From contig JAFGCZ010000010.1 of the NCBI GenBank assembly GCA_016932335.1, positions 1 to 64,000 on the forward strand: DNA of 64,000 nucleotides, written 5' to 3'. Source of the stretch: Opitutales bacterium. GTDB lineage: Bacteria; Verrucomicrobiota; Verrucomicrobiia; Opitutales; Oceanipulchritudinaceae. The translations under genes were made by a program, and so were the position numbers. The notes under the pieces are model-generated. The model searched no databases and was not told where the DNA came from. It was given only the letters and a program-made list of their open reading frames with translations. Below, in pieces: positions 62,497 to 64,000 of this stretch (positions are counted from its first letter, which is position 1; the number at the start of each line of letters is the position of its first letter).

Positions 62497-64000
62497 AAAG
62501 AAAACTCCTTCCCCTTATTTCTTCATTGGCTTTGTTTGTTCCGCTTACCGGAATAAGTGCTGCTGAAACAGGTATTTTCCTGAATCAGATAGGCTTCCCT
62601 GATATGGCGCCAAAGACGGCCATAACAAATCTGGATTCAGATACTTTTGACGTTTGCGATGCAGAAAGCGGAGCAGTCCTGTTTACGGGTAAAACAACGC
62701 CTCCCCTTTATTGGGATATGGCCGGAGAATCCTTCCGCCGGATTGATTTCACTGACTTTACAGAAAACGGCAGTTATGTGATTCGCATCGGAGACGAGCA
62801 CTCTTACCCCTTTGAGATCAGCAACGATGTTTACGAGTCTCTGGCGGTTGCGTCTATGCGCTACTTTTATCTGAACCGTGCATCGGTTGCCTTGCCTGAA
62901 GCATTTGCCGGTGCCTATTCCAGGCCTGCCGGGTACCCGGATACGGAAGTTTATATCCATAAAAGTGCGGCTTCCGAAACAAAACCTGAGGGTTTTGTTA
63001 TGTCATCGCCAAAAGGTTGGTTTGATGCGGGCGACTATAATAAATACATCGTTAATTCGGGGATCACGACCTACACGTTGCTGTGTATGTATGATCTCTA
63101 CAAAGGGCATTTAGAAGGCATGGATTTACACATTCCCGAATCGAATAATTCGATGCCGGATGTTTTGGATGAAATACGCTGGAATCTGGACTGGATGTTG
63201 ACCATGCAGGATTCCGAAGATGGGGGCGTTTACAGTAAGCTTTCCACTTTGAATTTTATCGGGTTTGTTATGCCCGAAACCTCCACAGAGAAACGCCATA
63301 TTTTCTCCAAATCAACGGCAGCTACTTTGGATTTTGCGGCAACAATGGCTTACGCATCGAGAGTGTACCGCGATTATGATGCTGCGTATGCGGATGAATG
63401 CCTGAACGCCGCCAAGCGTGCCTGGGACTGGGTTCTTTTGCATCCCGATGTTTTGTTCCTGAAGAATCCTGAGGGAGTTAACACTGGTATGTATCAGGAT
63501 GCTGACGTCAGTGATGAATTTGAATGGGCAGCGATGGAGCTGGCTATTTCCACCGGTGATTCCAGTTACCGCAATCACAGTTCGGAAAAGCGAGACGCTT
63601 ATACCGTTCCCTGTTGGCCCATGGTGGAACTGCTTCCCCGCTATTCTGCTGCATTGGATCTGCAGGATGCTTCTGCGATCTCCGATGTGCTCTCATTGGC
63701 GGATTCTTTGGTTGCCAAACGCAATGCGAATATTGCCTTGAATCCCATGGATCGTAAGGCGCTTGAATGGGGCAGTAACGGTAATGCCGCCAATATGGGG
63801 ATGCTTATGCTGATTGCTTATCAACTGACGGAGAAAACAGTATATCTGGAAACGGCTCAGGATATTTTGGATTACATCCTCGGGCGCAACCCTCTGAATA
63901 TTTGTTATGTTACCGGTTTTGGAGAGAAGAGCCCTCTTTATCCGCATCATCGCCTTTCTCACGCCGATGGTGTGGATGCGCCGTACCCGGGAATGTTAGT
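62493..64000 (+). CDS. Family 9 glycoside hydrolase (endoglucanase-like), partial
   Basis: 502 codons to the window edge; the C-terminus is missing. Signal peptide (MKRKLLPLISSLALFVPLTGISA) and CelD_N-type Ig-like domain (about 25-110, IFLNQIGFPDMAPK). The GH9 domain follows: SPKGWFDAGDYNKY with catalytic-base residues D178 and D181, D-E-I-R-W-N-L-D-W-M-L and the H-H-R motif (PHHRLSH) near the edge. The acid Glu is beyond the window. Cuts beta-1,4-glucans. Translationally coupled to the epimerase gene. Confidence 0.93.
   Translation, partial: MKRKLLPLISSLALFVPLTGISAAETGIFLNQIGFPDMAPKTAITNLDSDTFDVCDAESGAVLFTGKTTPPLYWDMAGESFRRIDFTDFTENGSYVIRIGDEHSYPFEISNDVYESLAVASMRYFYLNRASVALPEAFAGAYSRPAGYPDTEVYIHKSAASETKPEGFVMSSPKGWFDAGDYNKYIVNSGITTYTLLCMYDLYKGHLEGMDLHIPESNNSMPDVLDEIRWNLDWMLTMQDSEDGGVYSKLSTLNFIGFVMPETSTEKRHIFSKSTAATLDFAATMAYASRVYRDYDAAYADECLNAAKRAWDWVLLHPDVLFLKNPEGVNTGMYQDADVSDEFEWAAMELAISTGDSSYRNHSSEKRDAYTVPCWPMVELLPRYSAALDLQDASAISDVLSLADSLVAKRNANIALNPMDRKALEWGSNGNAANMGMLMLIAYQLTEKTVYLETAQDILDYILGRNPLNICYVTGFGEKSPLYPHHRLSHADGVDAPYPGML

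Noticed and set aside
1..64000. CRISPR array
   Set aside because: I saw no regularly spaced direct repeats; the only direct repeats are the 281-bp pair and the end-site motifs.

Overview
The window looks like a chromosome segment of a Gram-negative, free-living bacterium, most likely from the Verrucomicrobiota (Opitutae-like). This lineage is an inference. It rests on the gene mix (GTP-dependent PEP carboxykinase, many lipoproteins with Gram-negative signals, a CsgG/LpoB-type outer-membrane operon, an orphan flagellin, glycoside hydrolases of families 3 and 9) and on moderate GC, not on any database search.

Left host arm (1-13281): a DUF262 (GmrSD-type) gene cut by the window edge lies just beyond the 3' end of the tmRNA gene ssrA. 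Then come ilvE, rpmB, a MidA-type methyltransferase, cysE, a hypothetical gene, an FAD oxidoreductase, a DoxX protein, a type II secretion F-domain protein, pckG, a FliS-like gene with a divergent flagellin, gpt and tRNA-Ser(GCU).

Prophage (about 13.3-45.8 kb): a nearly complete Mu-like transposable prophage with a Mu-type head and a siphovirus/GTA-like tail. A repressor and a Ner/Cro-like gene diverge from a 32-bp operator region at 35842-35873. Everything left of it is read leftward: lipoproteins and unknown cargo, small membrane proteins, Mu gp26/gp27-like proteins, terminase, portal, protease, capsid, tail completion, tail tube, a frameshifted G/GT chaperone pair, tape measure and tail tip. 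Everything right of it is read rightward: MuA-like transposase, MuB-like ATPase, Gam, gp16. Then, unusually, come the two head/tail morphogenesis genes gpF and gpG, which normally sit beside the portal gene. gpF carries a C-terminal ADP-ribosyltransferase domain and is followed by a 75-residue gene. A 281-bp copy of the gpF 3' tail plus this small gene recurs at 45880-46160, beyond a DUF5677-like cargo gene. Both ends carry inverted AGAAAAGGG-type sites with an identical 23-bp spacing, probably transposase binding sites.

Right host arm (46161-64000): a truncated host gene, a frameshifted Sel1-repeat pseudogene, a PD40 beta-propeller protein, a family 3 glycosidase, the activated-methyl-cycle pair metK-ahcY, uvrB, a five-gene envelope operon (COG3014-like lipoprotein, YcfL-like, LpoB-like, unknown, CsgG/FlgT-like), a YitT transporter-like protein, an NAD-dependent epimerase, and a family 9 cellulase-like gene that runs off the right edge.

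The most interesting material is the toxin-like gpF-ART fusion with its duplicated small neighbour, the relocation of gpF/gpG into the early-strand operon, and unexplained cargo genes in the prophage. I found no CRISPR array and no integrase gene.
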